A stretch of 42,103 nt of DNA from CAZEGV01 sp964511645 (GCA_964511645.1 CAZEGV010000016.1:1-42103); one strand, 5' to 3'. Shown: positions 9,204 through 17,287, numbered from the stretch's first letter. A program made the numbers and translations. The notes: generated from the letters alone by a model not told the origin.

Positions 9204-10023
9204 TTCTAGTTAAATTCATTGACACCCATTCTTCTTTTTTACTCGTCCAGTTGAGCGTGAAGCCTTTGGCTGCTTTTTCTAAATCTTTTATGTCACTTTC
9301 GTGAAAACCGCTTAATAACAAATTCCCTCCTTTTTTTACAGCTTTTTTGTAATAAGGTAAGTCTGTTAATAGCACATTTTTATTGATGTTAGCAACCAAC
9401 ACGTTATATGATTCGGACCATTCTAATTCTTGTATAGTTGCTTGTGTAATAAGAAATTCAACATTGTTTAATTCACAATTTTCTTTGGTGTTATCCGTGC
9501 TTTTTTTGTCCAAATCAATTGCCGACACATACCTCGAACCTAATGTTTTTCCTAGAATAGCTAATATTCCTGAGCCACAACCTACATCTAGCAAACTTTT
9601 AGATTTCCATTCCTCTATTTTGAATAATTCCTTCATCATCAATTGGGTAGTGGCATGATGCCCAGTACCGAAAGCCATTGCAGGGTTTACAATGATTTCG
9701 TATTGATATGATTTTGTAGGTTTAAAATTTTGAGTCCTCACTAAACATCTATCGTCTAGCTCTACACACTTGAAGTTTTCTTCCCAAATTTTGTTCCAAT
9801 TTTTGTCTTCAAGGATTCCTTGTTGGAATTTAAAAGAAAAAAGCGAGGAGTATTTATCAGATAAAGCCTTTAAATCTTTTTCTTTATAGACTTGAGGGGT
9901 TATATAGGCAAGTAATTGACTTTCTTCTTCTTGAAAAGAGTCATAGCCCAATTCGGCTAGTTCTGCAATTAAAATCTCATTAAAATCAGGGTTTACCTGA
10001 ATACTTATTTCGAAAAAAGCCAC
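9193..10023 (-). CDS. prmA: Ribosomal protein L11 methyltransferase
   Basis: PrmA trimethylates ribosomal protein L11 using S-adenosylmethionine. The 276-residue protein is normal in length for Bacteroidota PrmA. It has an N-terminal L11-recognition domain (about 1-90), then NPAMAFGTGHH at 113-123, a PrmA hallmark. SAM motif I, LDVGCGSG, is at 145-152, and NVLVANINKNVL matches the post-II region around the active site. It follows the DUF6150 gene by 7 bases and overlaps the start of the giant secreted protein by 11, so it sits inside a tight minus-strand run beginning at or above tpiA. It starts with an ATG, and nothing is missing. Confidence 0.96.
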   Translation of the reverse strand: MAFFEISIQVNPDFNEILIAELAELGYDSFQEEESQLLAYITPQVYKEKDLKALSDKYSSLFSFKFQQGILEDKNWNKIWEENFKCVELDDRCLVRTQNFKPTKSYQYEIIVNPAMAFGTGHHATTQLMMKELFKIEEWKSKSLLDVGCGSGILAILGKTLGSRYVSAIDLDKKSTDNTKENCELNNVEFLITQATIQELEWSESYNVLVANINKNVLLTDLPYYKKAVKKGGNLLLSGFHESDIKDLEKAAKGFTLNWTSKKEEWVSMNLTRNEE

Positions 10024-10030
10024 GCTTTAT

Positions 10031-10351
10031 TTATTTACAACCTACAAAGGATTCATTATCTGTGAAATATACGGAAAAATCTGCATTTGATTCGGTAGTA
10101 CTGAAATAAATTATGTGGTCTGCAAATGCTTTTTGATTGGTGATGTACCACAAGCCATTAGCGGAAGCGTAAAGAGCGTCATCCGTTTTGTAGGCGACTA
10201 AGTCTGCAAAGGCTTCTTCTGGTTGTATGAAAATAGAATAATCCGCCATTTCGATATTGGATTCTATATAAATACTTCCGTAAACCTGACAGTAATTAAT
10301 GTCTTGTTTTGCTTGATAAGGCTTTGCTCTTACAAAGAGGAGCAAAGCCAT
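10031..10351 (-). CDS. DUF6150 family protein, probably secreted; start uncertain
   Basis: A 106-residue reading from ATG 10351. It carries the DUF6150 pattern: CQVYGSIYIES, MADYSIFIQPEEAFADLVAY, NGLWYITNQKAFADHIIYF, ADFSVYFTDNESFVGCK. The alternating ADxxIY/FADLxxY strands and the paired cysteines near both ends are characteristic; the function is unknown. The annotated start leaves only a truncated hydrophobic segment, MALLLFVRAKP. The same frame is open upstream to the tpiA stop and reads RRFALILSF immediately before this ATG, which would complete a classic signal peptide. The only upstream codons able to start it are ATT at 10381-10379 or ATA at 10363-10361. It sits between tpiA and prmA in a tight operon. 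Confidence 0.8.
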   Translation of the reverse strand: MALLLFVRAKPYQAKQDINYCQVYGSIYIESNIEMADYSIFIQPEEAFADLVAYKTDDALYASANGLWYITNQKAFADHIIYFSTTESNADFSVYFTDNESFVGCK

Positions 10352-10384
10352 GAAAGATAATATTAGTGCAAACCGTCTAATTGC

Positions 10385-11146
10385 TTAGAATGATTTAATT
10401 ATATCAATAAAGTCACGAGCATTAAGAGCCGCCCCACCGATAAGACCACCATCTACATCTGGTTGAGAGAAAATCTCTTTAGCATTAGAAGGTTTACAGC
10501 TACCACCATATAGGATAGAAGTTTCGTTAGCTACATCTTGCCCGTATTTAGAAGCCAAGTGGTCTCTAAGCTCTTTGTGCATTTCTTGTGCTTGGTCGCT
10601 AGAAGCAGTTACTCCTGTCCCGATAGCCCAAATTGGTTCATAAGCGATAACGACTTTTTTGAAGTCTTCTTCCGAAAGGTTAAATAAGCTATTTGTGATT
10701 TGAGACTTTACAAAGTCAAAATGAATGCCAGATTCTCTTTGGCTTAATGTCTCTCCACAACAGAAAATAGGAAGAAGTCCTTCCGCTAGTATTGCTTTTA
10801 CTTTTGCACCTACAAACTCATCAGATTCAGAGAAGTACTCCCTTCTTTCACTATGACCGATTATTACCGCTTCTGCTCCTACGGATTTTATCATGCTTAC
10901 AGCAAGTTCTCCAGTATAAGCTCCTGATGTTTTGTCGTAACAGTTTTGAGCACTTACTTTTATCTTAGAATCTTTAGTGATTTGAGTCACAGGATAAATG
11001 TTTACTGCCGTAGGACTAACGATGATGTCTACATCTAAGTTAGACGTTTCTGCGTCTGCTAGCTCCACTAATTCTTTTGCTAACTTTTGGCTTGCCGCCA
11101 AATCATTGTTTAATTTCCAGTTTCCTGCTACTATGTGTTTTCTCAT
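10385..11146 (-). CDS. tpiA: Triosephosphate isomerase
   Basis: Interconverts dihydroxyacetone phosphate and glyceraldehyde 3-phosphate in glycolysis and gluconeogenesis, in the cytoplasm. The 253-residue TIM barrel is full length. All active-site residues are visible: Lys11 in GNWKLNND, His98 in IIGHSERREYF and Glu170 in AYEPIWAIGTG (flexible loop 6). The phosphate-binding YGGSCKP and GLIGGAAL loops are also present. The DUF6150 frame begins directly after its stop codon, with prmA beyond. There are 87 bases between its start and the preceding paralogue gene, so a promoter could lie there, but I see no convincing box. Confidence 0.98.
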   Translation of the reverse strand: MRKHIVAGNWKLNNDLAASQKLAKELVELADAETSNLDVDIIVSPTAVNIYPVTQITKDSKIKVSAQNCYDKTSGAYTGELAVSMIKSVGAEAVIIGHSERREYFSESDEFVGAKVKAILAEGLLPIFCCGETLSQRESGIHFDFVKSQITNSLFNLSEEDFKKVVIAYEPIWAIGTGVTASSDQAQEMHKELRDHLASKYGQDVANETSILYGGSCKPSNAKEIFSQPDVDGGLIGGAALNARDFIDIIKSF

Positions 11147-11233
11147 TGGAGTATTATTTCCTAGGTTATTTATTGATTTCTTAATTGGGTACTAATTTGA
11201 GGTTTTTCTCTGAGTTAGACAAAAAAGAAAGGT

Positions 11234-11719
11234 TTACTTCCTCCCTCTTTTTAATCTGTCTATTCTGTCTTGTTGGAGTTGCTCTCTCTCTTTGATGTAA
11301 TTGAATAAATCTCCGATGGCGTTATCAACTAAAACAATGCGATTAATGATGTCGCCTTTGTCGGCATAGTTAATCGTTTTGTTGAGCGTAGCTTTAAGGC
11401 TTGTGTAATACTTGTGTCTTTTTTTTTCGTATTTTTTAAGCTTTTTAAGTCTGGTTTTATTCATCGGAACTTCTAAGTCGCTAGTAGACGATCCTCCGCT
11501 CACTTGGTGAGAAAGAAAAGGTGCTAGCTCCATAAAGGCGATTACTCTTCTTATGTATAGCTTCTTTAGAGAATGTTTTCCAAGTTTGGCTAAGTCATGA
11601 GGGTTGTGGTAGATGTTGATTTTTACTTTATCTACAATTCGTACAGTTTCGGTTTTCTTTTGAGAAAAGCTAAAACTGGCACAAAATACACAGGCTAGTA
11701 CAATGAGTAGTACTTTCAT
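11234..11719 (-). CDS. Secreted protein of unknown function, tandem paralogue B
   Basis: A 161-residue protein with a signal peptide (MKVLLIVLACVFCASFSFSQ). It aligns along its length with its upstream neighbour at 11723-12208: IYHNPHDLAKLGKHSLKKLYIRRV here against KYHNEVELENVGKLELTQLYIERV there. YADKGDIINRIVLVDNAIGDL here matches YSDKDKIIWSILFMEDIIHRI there. The mature part is predicted all-helical and very basic at the end (DRIDRLKRGRK). The two genes are 3 bases apart and must be co-transcribed. I recognise no family. An exported helical adaptor or scaffold is possible, but nothing in the sequence fixes a role. Confidence 0.8.
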   Translation of the reverse strand: MKVLLIVLACVFCASFSFSQKKTETVRIVDKVKINIYHNPHDLAKLGKHSLKKLYIRRVIAFMELAPFLSHQVSGGSSTSDLEVPMNKTRLKKLKKYEKKRHKYYTSLKATLNKTINYADKGDIINRIVLVDNAIGDLFNYIKEREQLQQDRIDRLKRGRK

Positions 11720-11722
11720 GGT

Positions 11723-12208
11723 TTAGTATGATTTTTTTTGAGCTTCTATTCTATGGATGATATCTTCCATAAATAAGATGCTCCAAATGATTTTGTCTTT
11801 GTCAGAATAAGGAACGACATCTTGTAAAGTTATATCAAGTGTGTTGAGGTATTCTTCTTTACTTTTTACTTCTCTTAGTAAGTCAGATACATTTTCTTTT
11901 GTCTTAGGTACGCCTAGTTTTTGAAGGTCTTCTCCTGCTGCGTGCGTACTAAGTGCCATGTATGGCATTACTTCTGTCAAGACTCTTACTCGCTCTATAT
12001 AAAGTTGCGTAAGTTCAAGTTTTCCAACATTTTCTAATTCTACTTCGTTGTGGTACTTAGAGATTACAGCTGTTTTACTTACATAAGTAACGTCAATTAT
12101 TTTTGTTACTTCTGAGGGGATATCTACTACGTAAGAACTGTCTTGAGCAAATGAAATTGCAACTGAACAAGAGGCAACTGTTAACGATAACATTAGTTTT
12201 TTGTACAT
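11723..12208 (-). CDS. Secreted protein of unknown function, tandem paralogue A
   Basis: A 161-residue protein with a signal peptide (MYKKLMLSLTVASCSVAIS, cleavage near SFAQD). It shares the HN...(L)...VGK...QLYIERV core and the YSDKDKI...IEDII C-terminal helix with the downstream gene, so the pair arose by duplication. It lacks the basic tail of its sister. It is the first gene of the minus-strand run that continues to tpiA, DUF6150, prmA and the giant secreted protein, with a 359-base divergent intergenic region upstream. No domain is recognised. Confidence 0.8.
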   Translation of the reverse strand: MYKKLMLSLTVASCSVAISFAQDSSYVVDIPSEVTKIIDVTYVSKTAVISKYHNEVELENVGKLELTQLYIERVRVLTEVMPYMALSTHAAGEDLQKLGVPKTKENVSDLLREVKSKEEYLNTLDITLQDVVPYSDKDKIIWSILFMEDIIHRIEAQKKSY

Positions 12209-12567
12209 AATTGTATTGGTTTTGTTTTATGGGTTTTGAATATAGATTTTTTTTAGTAAAGATGTTAATTTTTGATAAGAAACATTGATTTTTTTTTGAT
12301 AAATATATTAATTGATGGTGTTAAATGTTATTTCGTGAAAGGCTTAAGGGTTGAAACGGTATCTTTTTTGTTTTCAGTATTGTATTGATTTTTTTGAAAT
12401 GTAGGATAAAAAAACAAAAAAGATATAGTGTAAAGCTCTACCCCATAGGCTCGCCTTTTTGGCGAGTGGAGAAAGACCCTTGTGAAGAATTAATGATGAA
12501 AGGAGGAGATGATTGACGAACTTTTTTTGTACTTTGTCAGGGTTTTGAATATATAATATTAATTGAT
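12209..12567. other. Divergent intergenic region with a GC-rich stem-loop
   Basis: A 359-base spacer between the minus-strand paralogue and the plus-strand glycosyltransferase. It must hold promoters for both directions, but I cannot point to a clean TAnnTTTG box. Its one conspicuous element is the structured segment at 12436-12471, listed separately. The rest is AT-rich with several T runs. No tRNA and no substantial ORF is seen. Confidence 0.7.
12436..12471 (+). promoter_or_regulatory. Two-tier GC-rich stem-loop of unknown function
   Basis: An inner stem CTCGCC (12450-12455) pairs with GGCGAG (12461-12466) around a TTTTT loop. An outer stem CTCTA (12436-12440) pairs with TGGAG (12467-12471), one of the five pairs being G-T. 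The 9-base segment CCCCATAGG is left as a one-sided bulge. It is much more GC-rich than its surroundings. There is no T run after it on either strand, so it is not an ordinary terminator. It could be a leader element for the glycosyltransferase gene, a small RNA, or a REP-like repeat. Confidence 0.35.
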
Positions 12568-13443
12568 TTGAAAGTAACAGGTTTTTCGTTTATAAAAAAT
12601 GCTTTGATATATGATTATCCAATTGTAGAGGCGATTAAATCTATTTTGCCTATTTGTGACGATTTTGTGGTAGCGGTAGGAAAATCGGATGATGATACGA
12701 TTGATTTAATTAGAAGTATTGATAAGGATAAAATAAAAATAATAGAGACTGAGTGGGACGAGAGCTTACGAGAGGGTGGGAGAGTGTTGGCGGTAGAGAC
12801 TGATAAAGCTTTTCAATATATACCACCTGATACTGATTGGGCGTTTTATATACAAGGTGATGAGGTGATTCATGAGCAGTATTTAGAAGCCATTAAGGAA
12901 GGGATGCTCAGGCATAAAGACAATGATGATGTTGATGGTTTGCTGTTTAAATACTTGCATTTTTATGGTTCGTATGATTATGTAGGGGCTTCTTCTAATT
13001 GGTATAAAAATGAGATTAGGGTGATTAAAAATAATAAAAACATTTATTCTTATAGGGATGCTCAAGGTTTTAGGAAGGGAAGTGATGAGAAGCTTAATGT
13101 GGCAGTAATTGATGCTTATATGTATCACTATGGTTGGGTAAAAGACCCTAGGGCGATGCAACGGAAACAAGAGACTTTTCATAAATTATGGCACAATGAC
13201 CAGTGGCTTGAGAGGAATGTAATTGATGCAGAAGAGTTTGATTATGCTCAGCATGTGAAGGAATTGAAGAAATTTGAAGGCACTCATCCTTCGGTGATAA
13301 AGGATAGAATAGAGAAATCTAATTGGAAGTTTGATTATGATATTTCGCTGAATAAAAAAACGCTAAAAGATAAGTTTAAAGATTTTTTGGCAACTTATTT
13401 TACTTATGAAATGGGGTATAAGAATTATAAAATTAAGGCTTAA
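12568..13443 (+). CDS. Family 2-like glycosyltransferase
   Basis: A 291-residue protein with a GT-A glycosyltransferase N-terminal half. MKVTGFSFIKNALIYDYPIV is the usual opening of a GT2 subfamily whose members act on cell-surface glycans. It is followed by DDFVVAVGKSDDDTID (nucleotide-binding strand with an acidic cluster) and DTDWAFYIQGDEV, where QGDEV takes the place of the metal-binding DxD. A conserved HPSVIKDRI stretch is near the C-terminus. The start is TTG at 12568; no in-frame ATG nearby preserves the first strand. No membrane segment is seen. The stop is 2 bases from the start of the prephenate dehydrogenase gene, so they share an operon. The sugar and acceptor are unknown. Confidence 0.85.
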   Translation: MKVTGFSFIKNALIYDYPIVEAIKSILPICDDFVVAVGKSDDDTIDLIRSIDKDKIKIIETEWDESLREGGRVLAVETDKAFQYIPPDTDWAFYIQGDEVIHEQYLEAIKEGMLRHKDNDDVDGLLFKYLHFYGSYDYVGASSNWYKNEIRVIKNNKNIYSYRDAQGFRKGSDEKLNVAVIDAYMYHYGWVKDPRAMQRKQETFHKLWHNDQWLERNVIDAEEFDYAQHVKELKKFEGTHPSVIKDRIEKSNWKFDYDISLNKKTLKDKFKDFLATYFTYEMGYKNYKIKA

Positions 13444-13445
13444 TT

Positions 13446-14183
13446 ATGAAAGAATTAGGGTTGATAGGGTTTGGGAGTTTTGGGCAGTTTATTGCTCCAA
13501 TTCTAAAACAATATTTTGAAGTTTCTGTTTGTGATTTTCACGATAAGTCACAAGAGGCAAAAGCATTAGGGCTTGACTATGCGGACTTGAAAGAGGTGGC
13601 GAGTAAAGATTTGGTGGTTTTTTGTGTGCCGGTACAGTTTCTCGAAAGTCTGCTCAAACAGGTGTCTGGCTTCATTCGTCCAGATGCAATTTGTATAGAT
13701 GTGTCATCGGTAAAGGTAAAGCCAGTTTCGTTGATGAAGCAATATTTGCCTACTACGGTCGATATTATAGGGACGCATCCTTTATTTGGTCCTCAGAGTG
13801 GTAGGGACGGGATAGAGGGTTTGAATATTGTGATTTGTCCTGTGAGGACTACAAAAACACGTAGCTTGGAGTGTTTCTTTAAGGATGAGTTGAAGTTAAA
13901 TGTTTTGATGCACACTCCAGAAGTACACGATAAACAAATGGCTTATGTACAGGCATTGACTCACTTTATTGGTAGGGCAATGAATGCGATGGATATCCCA
14001 GATGTAGAGCAAAAAACCCCTGCTTATCAATATTTGCTCAATATTAAACGTAATTTAGGATCAGATTCGATGGATTTGTTTTTAACAATAGAAAACGAGA
14101 ATCCGTATGCTAGTAAAGTGAGAGAATCTTTTATAGATTCGCTCAAAAATATAGATGATTTACTTAACGATACAAAGTTGTGA
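13446..14183 (+). CDS. tyrA: Prephenate (or arogenate) dehydrogenase
   Basis: Carries out NAD(P)-dependent oxidative decarboxylation in tyrosine synthesis. The Rossmann motif GFGSFG is at residues 8-13 (GLIGFGSFGQF). DVSSVKVKP (about 85-93) and GTHPLFGPQSGRDG (109-122) are hallmark motifs, the latter including the prephenate-site His111. HDKQMAYVQALTHF at 161-174 is the helix carrying the second conserved His. At 245 residues it is compact, with no chorismate mutase or ACT domain, so feedback control by tyrosine through an ACT domain is absent. The sequence does not separate a prephenate from an arogenate preference. It overlaps the isochorismatase-like gene by 4 bases (GTGA). Confidence 0.88.
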   Translation: MKELGLIGFGSFGQFIAPILKQYFEVSVCDFHDKSQEAKALGLDYADLKEVASKDLVVFCVPVQFLESLLKQVSGFIRPDAICIDVSSVKVKPVSLMKQYLPTTVDIIGTHPLFGPQSGRDGIEGLNIVICPVRTTKTRSLECFFKDELKLNVLMHTPEVHDKQMAYVQALTHFIGRAMNAMDIPDVEQKTPAYQYLLNIKRNLGSDSMDLFLTIENENPYASKVRESFIDSLKNIDDLLNDTKL

Positions 14184-14722
14184 GAATCCTTAGAGAAGAG
14201 TCAGTTTTGGTTTTGATAGACGTGCAAGAACGATTGTTTCCGCATATTTATAACCATGAACCTTTAGCTCAAAATATTGAAGTTTTGTTAAAAGGGAGTA
14301 CTGAATTAAAAATTCCAGTTATCCTGTCGGAGCAGTATAAAAAAGGTTTGGGAGAAACTCTTTTTAGCCTTAAGCAATGCTTTGAGCCAATACATAGCAT
14401 CGAGAAAATTTCTTTTTCTTGTTTAGGAAATGCCTCTTTTTATGATTTTTTAGCGAAAGCGAATAAAAAACATGTGATACTAGTAGGGATAGAGTCACAT
14501 ATATGTGTATTGCAAACGGCAATAGATCTTAAGGCAAATAATTATGAGCCAATTGTAGTGATTGATGCAGTTTCGTCCCGAAAGGAATTAGATAAAATAA
14601 TAGCGATAGAAAGGCTGATTCAGGAGGGAGTGATTCTAACTACTTGTGAGTCATTACTTTTTGAATGGTGTAGGAAAGCGGGGACTGATGAGTTTAAAGC
14701 GATTTCGAAATTAGTGAAGTGA
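14180..14722 (+). CDS. Isochorismatase-family cysteine hydrolase
   Basis: A 180-residue single-domain member of the isochorismatase-like hydrolase fold. The expected Asp-Lys-Cys triad is visible: Asp14 in VLIDVQERL, Lys76 in IEKISFSC, and Cys109 in VGIESHICVLQTA. The family also includes nicotinamidases and YcaC-like proteins of unknown substrate. VGIESHICV is the YcaC-type form, so I do not infer isochorismate as the substrate even though a shikimate-derived pathway gene is adjacent. It starts with GTG at 14180, inside the stop region of tyrA, and its stop overlaps the next start: a translationally coupled trio. Confidence 0.88.
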   Translation: MRILREESVLVLIDVQERLFPHIYNHEPLAQNIEVLLKGSTELKIPVILSEQYKKGLGETLFSLKQCFEPIHSIEKISFSCLGNASFYDFLAKANKKHVILVGIESHICVLQTAIDLKANNYEPIVVIDAVSSRKELDKIIAIERLIQEGVILTTCESLLFEWCRKAGTDEFKAISKLVK

Positions 14723-14997
14723 TGTTGATTCGTTACTTACAAAAAGAATTTACAGAAGAGACAGGGTTAGTCTTGCAAGATGGCACTGAAGAAGATGTGT
14801 TATTGGCTTTAGATAAAATAATAGTCGTTTACATTAATCATCATTTTGAGAAACTTTTGCAGGTAATGTATCGTATGGATGTAGATGAGCAAAAGTTTAG
14901 CAAGGCATTATTAAAAAAAAGATCCTCGTTGGAGATAGCAAAGCTAGTGATTAGTAGAGAAAAACAACGAATTGATTTCAGAAAACGTTATAAGTAG
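14722..14997 (+). CDS. Small protein of unknown function
   Basis: About 91 residues, predicted mostly helical and cytoplasmic. The ATG at 14722 overlaps the preceding TGA (TGATG), typical of translational coupling; a GTG one codon earlier (14719) is an alternative. Sequence features are EEDVLLALDKIIVVYINHHF, RMDVDEQKFSKAL and a basic C-terminus (EKQRIDFRKRYK). I do not recognise a family. It is the last gene of the glycosyltransferase-tyrA-isochorismatase run. Confidence 0.7.
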   Translation: MLIRYLQKEFTEETGLVLQDGTEEDVLLALDKIIVVYINHHFEKLLQVMYRMDVDEQKFSKALLKKRSSLEIAKLVISREKQRIDFRKRYK

Positions 14998-15029
14998 TTA
15001 GAAATCATAGTTTTTTTTGATAAAAATTG

Positions 15030-15037
15030 TATCTTTG
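15030..15037 (+). promoter_or_regulatory. Putative Bacteroidota -7 box (TATCTTTG)
   Basis: TATCTTTG fits the Bacteroidota TAnnTTTG -7 consensus and lies 20 bases before the lipoprotein ATG. No TTTG -33 element is found at the usual spacing, so this is only a candidate. Confidence 0.35.
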
Positions 15038-15056
15038 GTGTTCTGTTCGCTAGAAA

Positions 15057-15536
15057 ATGGATATGAATAAAAGATTGAAATATATAGTTTTTACTTTAAT
15101 AGCTTTGTTAGGGATGTCTTGTACAAAAAAGATATGTCCAGCTTACCAAAGCTATTTTTTATTGGACAAAGAGTCTCAGGATTCATTTTTTACTTACTTT
15201 GAAGAGCAAAAACAAGAAGAGGGAGGTACAGCGATTACAGATATTCACCATGAGGGAGGTAGCCCTAATTTGTCCACAGATTTTGATTATAATAGTGCCA
15301 ATAAACCAAGAGAAGATTTTCCTATTCAGCCATCTAAAAAAAATAAAAATGGTTTGTCTATGGGACCAACGGTAAAAAGAAAAAAATCAAAATCGTATAA
15401 AAAGAGGTTTTACGTAGTGCCAATGCGTGATGTTTATGTAGAAGATTCTACAGGTGGGGGAAATAATTTTTCTGACTCATTAAGAGTGGATAATTTTCAA
15501 GACTCAGATACAACAAGTTTCTCAGGAGGATTTTGA
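15057..15536 (+). CDS. Predicted lipoprotein of unknown function
   Basis: A 159-residue lipoprotein. The lipobox is LGMSC, with the lipidated Cys at about residue 22, after a hydrophobic core IVFTLIALLGM. The mature start TKKICPAYQSYFLLDKE is a pattern I have seen in small Bacteroidota lipoproteins without a known role. Middle and end are low-complexity, with a very basic patch (VKRKKSKSYKKRFYVV) and an acidic, Ser-rich tail. ATG 15057 or ATG 15063 could start it; both keep the signal. It probably sits in the inner leaflet of the outer membrane, but the sequence does not prove which membrane. Confidence 0.75.
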   Translation: MDMNKRLKYIVFTLIALLGMSCTKKICPAYQSYFLLDKESQDSFFTYFEEQKQEEGGTAITDIHHEGGSPNLSTDFDYNSANKPREDFPIQPSKKNKNGLSMGPTVKRKKSKSYKKRFYVVPMRDVYVEDSTGGGNNFSDSLRVDNFQDSDTTSFSGGF

Positions 15537-15547
15537 TTTTTTATATG

Positions 15548-15612
15548 ACACTCCCTTCAGTCGGAGTCTATTCTGTTTTTTTGGAAGGATTTCCCCCTCA
15601 ATCGTTTAGAAA
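15548..15612 (+). repeat. Possible degenerate copy of the structured intergenic repeat
   Basis: Starts 12 bases after the lipoprotein stop. It shows, in order, blocks similar to the two full repeats listed below: CTCCC, GTCGGAGTCTATTC (compare GTCGGGCTATTC), a T run, then AAGGATTTCC followed by a C-rich stretch and AATC. It has no long internal hairpin. ACTCC/GGAGT (15550-15554 with 15563-15567) plus the T run could also serve as a weak terminator for the lipoprotein gene. Confidence 0.35.
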
Positions 15613-15751
15613 AAGTACAAAAAAAATTAATATTAGTTTAGGATAAATAATTCTAATAAGAAAATTTATAGTTGAAAGAGTATTTAGACTCAAGAGCGAT
15701 ATAAATTCTTAATAAAAGTTTATATCTTTAGAAACGGAAAACACATTACTA

Positions 15752-17287
15752 GTGGATATATATCAGCGTAAGCGAATTTGGAAAGCGATACTTTTTATGG
15801 TGTCGATTATTATTTTTATAGGCTCAGTAGTCTATGCCAATATATTAGTTAGTAATATCAAAGATGATGAACGGAAGCAAGTAGAACTGTGGGCAAATGC
15901 CATTCAAGAAAAAGCAGAACTCGTAAATGTTACAGAGAATTTATTTACACTGATAGCTGAAGAAGAAAAGAAAAAGGTAGAGCTATTAGCGGCAGCAACC
16001 AAACAATTAGAGCGAATTGTTGACCCTCAATATGGTTTAGAATTTTATTTTAAAATAATAAAAAACAACACCACAATCCCAGTAATACTGACTAACAGCA
16101 ATAAGGATTTTCTGAGTGTCCGTAATATAGATGATGATTTACTCGCTAGCCCTGCCAAGAGAAGAGTTTTGATAAACTCGATGCAAAAAAAATATCCGCC
16201 CATTCACATACAAGTATCACCAGGTGTTACCAATTATCTTTATTATAATGACTCTAAGATTTTCACACAATTACGCTTAGTATTAGATGACTACATAAAG
16301 TCATTTATTACAGATGTAGTACTTAATAGTGCTAATGTGTCCGTGGTTTACACCGATAAAACGCAAGAAAATATAATCGCCTATAATATAAAATCTGCGA
16401 CGTACATGTTAAGTTCAAAAGAGAAAAAGATGCATGTAGAAGCCAAAGTAGATAAGATACTAGGCTATATGAAAAAACAAAATACTCCAATCCCTGTAGA
16501 ATTGAGGGACGCTACTCATTACGTGTATTATCTTGAGTCAGAGACGGTAAACAGGTTAAAATGGTTTCCTTATATTCAGTTTTTGGTGATAGGAATATTT
16601 GTTGCTGTGGCGTACTTTTTGTTTTCGATAGGTAGGAAGGCAGAGCAAGACCAAGTTTGGGTGGGTATGTCCAAAGAGACTGCTCATCAATTAGGGACAC
16701 CTATAAGCTCTATGATGGCGTGGTTGGAGCTGTTGAAATCTCAATATCCTGAGGATGATTCTATTTACGAAATGGAAAGAGATGTTAATCGATTAGAAGT
16801 AATTACAGAACGATTTTCTAAAATTGGTTCAACTCCTAGTCTTGATGCTTTGGATGTTTATGAGACATTAAATCACGCCGTATATTATTTGAAAAAACGT
16901 GTATCTAAACGTGTAGAGTTTGTCGTGAAAGAAAACCCAGAGCCATTGTTTGCAATGCTAAACAGACCTTTGTTTGAATGGGTGATTGAAAATATATCTA
17001 AAAATGCAGTAGATGCGATGGAGGGTATTGGCACGATTACATTTTCTTTTATAGAAGAAAATAGTAAAATTCATATTGACATAAAAGACACTGGAAAAGG
17101 GATGACTAGAAAACTACAAAAAGAAGTTTTTGAACCAGGTATTACAACCAAAAAACGTGGTTGGGGGCTTGGACTTACACTTGCTCGTAGGATTATCAAT
17201 AATTATCACAAAGGAAATATTACAGTGAAACATAGTGAAATAGATAAAGGAACAACCTTTAGGATAAGCCTGAATAAAGCCATTTGA
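15752..17287 (+). CDS. Sensor histidine kinase
   Basis: A 511-residue membrane histidine kinase. TM1 is at about 11-31 and TM2 at about 271-292 (FPYIQFLVIGIFVAVAYFLF). The ~240-residue region between them is an extracytoplasmic sensor of no recognised type. The phospho-acceptor is His312 in SKETAHQLGTPISS, followed by the ATPase domain with N-box ENISKNAVDAM, DTGKGM, and FEPGITTKKRGWGLGL. It begins with GTG at 15752. No response regulator is adjacent, so it is an orphan kinase in this window. The downstream aminotransferase starts 83 bases later and may be separately transcribed. The signal is unknown. Confidence 0.93.
   Translation: MDIYQRKRIWKAILFMVSIIIFIGSVVYANILVSNIKDDERKQVELWANAIQEKAELVNVTENLFTLIAEEEKKKVELLAAATKQLERIVDPQYGLEFYFKIIKNNTTIPVILTNSNKDFLSVRNIDDDLLASPAKRRVLINSMQKKYPPIHIQVSPGVTNYLYYNDSKIFTQLRLVLDDYIKSFITDVVLNSANVSVVYTDKTQENIIAYNIKSATYMLSSKEKKMHVEAKVDKILGYMKKQNTPIPVELRDATHYVYYLESETVNRLKWFPYIQFLVIGIFVAVAYFLFSIGRKAEQDQVWVGMSKETAHQLGTPISSMMAWLELLKSQYPEDDSIYEMERDVNRLEVITERFSKIGSTPSLDALDVYETLNHAVYYLKKRVSKRVEFVVKENPEPLFAMLNRPLFEWVIENISKNAVDAMEGIGTITFSFIEENSKIHIDIKDTGKGMTRKLQKEVFEPGITTKKRGWGLGLTLARRIINNYHKGNITVKHSEIDKGTTFRISLNKAI

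Noticed and set aside
12430..12480. tRNA-like string GGTAGAGC on the minus strand
   Set aside because: No acceptor stem, anticodon arm or T-loop sequence surrounds it, so it is not a tRNA.
13446..14722. Siderophore or phenazine pathway suggested by tyrA next to an isochorismatase-fold gene
   Set aside because: No isochorismate synthase, NRPS or other pathway gene is present, and the hydrolase has a YcaC-like active-site context.
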